A stretch of DNA of 64,000 bases, from the NCBI RefSeq assembly GCF_016117655.1, contig NZ_CP064936.1:124001-188000 (forward strand). The letters run 5' to 3'. Source of the DNA: Treponema peruense. GTDB taxonomy: Bacteria > Spirochaetota > Spirochaetia > Treponematales > Treponemataceae. Below, one piece after another: positions 60,954 through 64,000 of the stretch. A program made the translations under genes and the position numbers. Every line of letters starts with the position of its first letter. Within the stretch, counting starts at the first letter, position 1. Under the pieces are notes generated by a model. The model made no database searches and was not told where the DNA came from. It saw only the letters and a program-made list of their open reading frames with translations.

Positions 60954-61013
60954 TATAAGGTTAGGAAAAACTAACTAAGGAATGCTTTATATAACAAATA
61001 TTGGAGATACAAA

Positions 61014-61238
61014 ATGATGCCTTTATCTATGGCAAATTCGAACGAAAAAGTAATGATTTTTAAAACCGGCGGGAATTCCGAAGTTAAAAAACATTTGGGC
61101 GATATTGGTTTTGTTCCCGGAACAGTTCTTTCTGTAATTTCACAGCATTCTGGCGATGTAATTGTAAATCTCAAAGAAAGTCATCTTGCAATCACAAAAG
61201 ATTTGGCTCAAAAGATTATTGTAAATCTGGTTAATTAA
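61014..61238 (+). CDS. feoA: FeoA-domain protein
   Basis: A 74-residue SH3-like FeoA protein, a cytoplasmic partner of FeoB in ferrous iron uptake. 'VKKHLGDIGFVPGTVLSVISQHSGDVIVNLKESHLAITKDLAQKI' matches the family: G-F/I-x-x-G-T and the 'G-D-V-I-V-N' strand. GGAG precedes two adjacent ATGs (61014, 61017). It is the first of two feoA genes, 23 bases before the second. Confidence 0.9.
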   Translation: MMPLSMANSNEKVMIFKTGGNSEVKKHLGDIGFVPGTVLSVISQHSGDVIVNLKESHLAITKDLAQKIIVNLVN

Positions 61239-61261
61239 AACGGGATTTATTAGGAGTGTAT

Positions 61262-61489
61262 ATGAAATTAAAAGACTGCAAAGTTAAGAGCACCGTTCGT
61301 GTAACGGCAATCGGTGGTGAAGGTGCGTTGAAAAGACGTATTATGGACATGGGAATTACAAAAGGTTGTGAACTTTACATCAGGAAAGTTGCTCCTCTTG
61401 GTGACCCGGTTGAAGTCACAGTCCGCGGATTTGAACTCTCGCTTCGTAAAGATGACGCAAACATTCTTGACGTAGAAATTGTTGGATAA
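61262..61489 (+). CDS. feoA: FeoA-domain protein, second copy
   Basis: A 75-residue FeoA protein: 'ALKRRIMDMGITKGCELYIRKVAPLGDPVEVTVRGFELSLRKDDA' shows the canonical motif R-x-M-D-M-G-I-T-x-G and 'PLGDPVE'. It differs strongly from the first FeoA, so the two are not a recent duplication. ATG 61262 follows AGGAGTG. It ends 16 bases before feoB. Confidence 0.93.
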   Translation: MKLKDCKVKSTVRVTAIGGEGALKRRIMDMGITKGCELYIRKVAPLGDPVEVTVRGFELSLRKDDANILDVEIVG

Positions 61490-61505
61490 ATTAAGTGAGG
61501 AAAAA

Positions 61506-63671
61506 ATGAAAGAAATAAAAATTGCTCTTGCAGGAAATCCAAACTGCGGAAAAACTACACTTTTCAATTCGCTTACAGGATCAAATCAGTATGTTGGTAA
61601 CTGGCCTGGCGTTACTGTAGAAAAAAAAGAAGGAAAATTCAAGGAAGACAAAAATGTAATTATTCAGGATTTGCCTGGAATCTATTCTCTTTCTCCGTAC
61701 ACACCAGAAGAAATTGTTACGCGAAATTATCTTGTAGAAGACAAACCCGACGCAATTTTAAATATTGTAGACGGAACAAATATCGAGCGCAATCTTTATC
61801 TTACAACCCAGCTTTTGGAAACAGGAATTCCTCTTGTTATGGCAGTCAACATGATTGATGTCGTCAACAAAAACGGAGATAAAATAAATTTTGCTGAACT
61901 TTCAAAAGCTCTCGGCTGCAAAGTAATTCCAATCAGCGCTCTTAAAGGAAACTCAACTGTAGATGCTGCAAGACTTTCTGTTCTTGCTGCAAGTGAAAAA
62001 AATCAAGTTGAACAGCCTCACGTATTCAAAGGTTCTGTTGAACACGCACTTGCCCATATAGAAGAATCAATTCAGGGTAAGGTCGACAAAAATCAGATAA
62101 GATGGTTTGCAGTAAAGGTATTTGAACGCGATGAAAAAGTTCTTGAAAAACTGAATCTTTCTGCAGAAGAAAAATCGCATATCGAAGAACATATAAAAGA
62201 CTGCGAAAAAGAACTTGATGATGATTCAGAATCAATTATCACAAACCAGCGTTATGAATATATTCAAAAGCTTGTTGCAAAAACAGTTGTAAAAAAGAAC
62301 AAAGAAAAATTAACACTTTCTGATAAAATTGACCGCGTTGTTACAAACAGAATTCTTGGTCTTCCGATTTTCCTTGCTGTAATGTGGCTCGTTTACTGGT
62401 GTTCAACCGGTGCCGGTTTTGGAACAATGGGAACAGACTGGGTAAATGATGTTTTGTTCGGTGAATGGATTTTGGGCGGAACTCAGACTGCGCTTGAAAA
62501 TGCCGGAGCAAATCCTGTTTTGATTGATTGTCTTGTTAACGGAGTTCTGGGCGGACTTGGTGCAGTGCTTGGATTTTTGCCGCAGATGGCTGTTTTGTTT
62601 CTGCTGCTTTCAATTCTTGAAGACTGCGGATACATGGTTCGCATTGCATTCGTAATGGATAGAATTTTCCGTCGTTTTGGTTTGTCAGGAAAATCTTTTA
62701 TTCCGCTTTTGATTTCTTCGGGCTGCGGAATTCCTGGTATTATGGCGAGCCGCACTATCGAAAATGAAAACGATCGTCGCATGACAATCATGACAACAAC
62801 GTGGATTCCGTGCGGAGCAAAACTTCCTGTAATTGCACTGATGGCTGCTGTAATCGGAAGCCGTCTTACAAACACAAGTGCTTCGTGGCTGGCTCCTGTT
62901 ATGTACATTACCGGAGTTGCTGCAGTTTTGCTTGCGGCTGTTATGCTCAAAAAGACAAAGGCCTTTCACGGTCCGGCTGCTCCTTTTGTTATGGAACTTC
63001 CGCAGTATCACTTCCCTGAGCCAAAAACTGTTTTGCTTCACACTTGGGAACGCCTCAGAGGATTCCTTGTTAAAGCCGGAACAATTTTGTTTGTTGCATG
63101 TCTTGTAATGTGGTTCCTTTCGAGCTACGGAATTTCTGACGGTCACTTTGGACTAGTGGACGCAGGCGATTCAATTCTTGCAAAAATCGGCGGCGTTCTT
63201 CGTTACATATTTATTCCGCTTGGATTCGGCGGAGCAGAAGGCGGTTGGCAGGCAGCTGCAGCTTCACTTTCGGGATTCAGCGCAAAAGAAGCTATCGTTA
63301 CAACAATGGGCGTTCTTGCAAATGTTTCAGAAGAGCTTGTAGAAGACGGAAATGCGGTTGGACTTGCAGTTTCTGAATGGTTCCCGACAGCAATCGCAGC
63401 ATTCAGCTTTTTGCTCTTCAATCTTTTGGACAGTCCGTGTCTTGCCGCAATCGCAACAATGAAAAGCGAACTCAACAGCCGCAAGTGGTTCTGGTTTGCA
63501 ATTTTGTTCCAGAATATTTTTGCGTATGTTGTAACACTGATTGTGTACCAGCTCGGAATGCTTTTTGTACACGGCGCATTCGGAGTCGGAACGGTATTTG
63601 CATTTATTTTCCTGGCGGTAATTTTGTATGCCGTTTTCAGAAAAAATCCGTATAAGGAAATGAATGTTTAA
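61506..63671 (+). CDS. feoB: ferrous iron transporter FeoB
   Basis: A 721-residue inner-membrane Fe(II) transporter. The N-terminal G domain has GNPNCGKT (G1), 'GNWPGVTVEKKEG' (G2), 'DLPGIYSL' (G3) and NMID (G4), followed by a helical GDI-like domain. Membrane part: 'GVLGGLGAVLGFLPQMAVLFLLLSILEDCGYMVR' and two Gate modules ('SSGCGIPGIMASRTIEN', then 'FSAKEAIVTTMG'). ATG 61506 follows GAGGAAAA. Intact. The operon should be induced by iron shortage through the upstream palindrome. Confidence 0.96.
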   Translation: MKEIKIALAGNPNCGKTTLFNSLTGSNQYVGNWPGVTVEKKEGKFKEDKNVIIQDLPGIYSLSPYTPEEIVTRNYLVEDKPDAILNIVDGTNIERNLYLTTQLLETGIPLVMAVNMIDVVNKNGDKINFAELSKALGCKVIPISALKGNSTVDAARLSVLAASEKNQVEQPHVFKGSVEHALAHIEESIQGKVDKNQIRWFAVKVFERDEKVLEKLNLSAEEKSHIEEHIKDCEKELDDDSESIITNQRYEYIQKLVAKTVVKKNKEKLTLSDKIDRVVTNRILGLPIFLAVMWLVYWCSTGAGFGTMGTDWVNDVLFGEWILGGTQTALENAGANPVLIDCLVNGVLGGLGAVLGFLPQMAVLFLLLSILEDCGYMVRIAFVMDRIFRRFGLSGKSFIPLLISSGCGIPGIMASRTIENENDRRMTIMTTTWIPCGAKLPVIALMAAVIGSRLTNTSASWLAPVMYITGVAAVLLAAVMLKKTKAFHGPAAPFVMELPQYHFPEPKTVLLHTWERLRGFLVKAGTILFVACLVMWFLSSYGISDGHFGLVDAGDSILAKIGGVLRYIFIPLGFGGAEGGWQAAAASLSGFSAKEAIVTTMGVLANVSEELVEDGNAVGLAVSEWFPTAIAAFSFLLFNLLDSPCLAAIATMKSELNSRKWFWFAILFQNIFAYVVTLIVYQLGMLFVHGAFGVGTVFAFIFLAVILYAVFRKNPYKEMNV

Positions 63672-63678
63672 ATAAACA

Positions 63679-63729
63679 AGAGATTCTGGACAACTACTGT
63701 CACCCTGATGTTGCCCAGAATCTCTTTTC
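63679..63729 (+). terminator. terminator after feoB
   Basis: Perfect 11-bp arms AGAGATTCTGG/CCAGAATCTCT enclose a 25-base loop and are followed by TTTT. The next gene, FeoB-associated, lies beyond it and may depend on read-through. Confidence 0.75.
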
Positions 63730-63840
63730 TGGAATTTTGATAAACTAAACACTTATAAAAATCCAGATACAGTTAAAAAAGTCAAAAATAAAAAGGCGAG
63801 AGTCTGGAAGTGAGTATAAAAAGATAATGGAGGAATAAAA

Positions 63841-64000
63841 ATGATTGCGACAATAATTTGTATTTTGATTTTGACAATTTGGCTTTCACTTTCTGTTACT
63901 CTTTTTGTGAGAAGAAAAATTAGCGCCAAGAAAAATGGAACGCCTGCATGCTGTTGCGGTTGTTCGGGATGCAGTGAAAAAAGCAAGTGTTCCTCAAAAA
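63841..64000 (+). CDS. FeoB-associated Cys-rich membrane protein (cut by window end)
   Basis: The frame from ATG 63841, with GGAGG seven bases upstream, encodes one membrane helix ('MIATIICILILTIWLSLSVTLFV' region), a basic stretch and a Cys-rich tail ('CCCGCSGCSEKSKCSSK') and runs off the window. This is the layout of the small FeoB-associated Cys-rich proteins that follow feoB in many anaerobes; the cysteines may pass or hold Fe(II). Confidence 0.85.
   Translation, partial: MIATIICILILTIWLSLSVTLFVRRKISAKKNGTPACCCGCSGCSEKSKCSSK

Noticed and set aside
1-64000. tRNA, rRNA or CRISPR array
   Set aside because: I saw no tRNA-like cloverleaf sequence, rRNA stretch or regularly spaced CRISPR repeats on reading; the few tandem repeats found are of other kinds.

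Overview
The window is about 64 kb of AT-rich, gene-dense bacterial DNA. The gene content suggests a Treponema-like spirochaete: many DUF4143/AAA ATPases, GT8 glycosyltransferases in tandem with PlsC-like acyltransferases, Spirochaetes-style TPR and lipoprotein genes, and a poly-G tract inside a lipoprotein promoter. This assignment is an inference from gene style; there is no rRNA gene or other firm marker.

Layout. 1-2.4 kb: a partial TetR regulator, a frameshifted XRE antitoxin, a small kinase-like protein and a Phd/RelE toxin-antitoxin pair. 2.4-6.8 kb: a glycolipid-type operon (acyltransferase, GT8, GT8-acyltransferase fusion, TPR protein). 6.8-8.8 kb: a graveyard with fragments of arsC, arsR, a DUF4143 ATPase and a CPBP protease. 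8.8-15.8 kb: a secreted-protein pair, a UvrD-type helicase with a Cys-rich tail and a 609-residue AAA ATPase behind a perfect 20-bp inverted repeat. 15.9-24.7 kb: a decayed defence island. It holds a DUF4143 ATPase split by an IS256 element, a type I restriction-modification operon broken by a frameshift and a nonsense codon, remnants of a second hsdM and an OLD-like ATPase, and an IS3 element with a 3-bp target duplication. 24.9-30.3 kb: a large lipoprotein whose promoter spacer is a G10 tract, and a DUF4015 glycosidase-like protein.

30.4-36 kb: a compact operon of a DUF4143 ATPase, HsdS, a Cys-rich SAM-methyltransferase-like protein, a DUF1848 protein with a CX3CX2C motif and two unknown proteins. 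This is the best candidate for an undescribed modification or defence module. 36.2-41.8 kb: RhuM fragments, a HigA-ImmA/IrrE fusion, a broken HigB, a second IS3 element and an HNH protein. 42-43 kb: an orphan FliG C-terminal domain facing a small FlhF-like GTPase. 43.2-52.3 kb: a helicase-nuclease, a lipocalin, two intact DUF4143 ATPases and an AlbA_2 regulator with a nonsense codon. 52.5-57.3 kb: a TetR regulator, a DUF2271 protein, Vsr, an anion transporter and a RelB/YafQ pair.

57.7-60.8 kb: a SirTM sirtuin, a macrodomain and a metallo-beta-lactamase-like protein in one operon, divergent from an Rrf2 regulator, with three near-identical 23-bp palindromes spaced exactly 42 bp apart between them. 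60.9-64 kb: an iron-uptake operon (feoA, feoA, feoB, and a Cys-rich FeoB-associated protein cut by the window end).

Recurring themes are ADP-ribosylation and iron/redox control at the right end, heavy decay of restriction and toxin-antitoxin genes in the middle, and several genes whose -10 box lies only 6-8 bases before the start codon (likely leaderless mRNAs).
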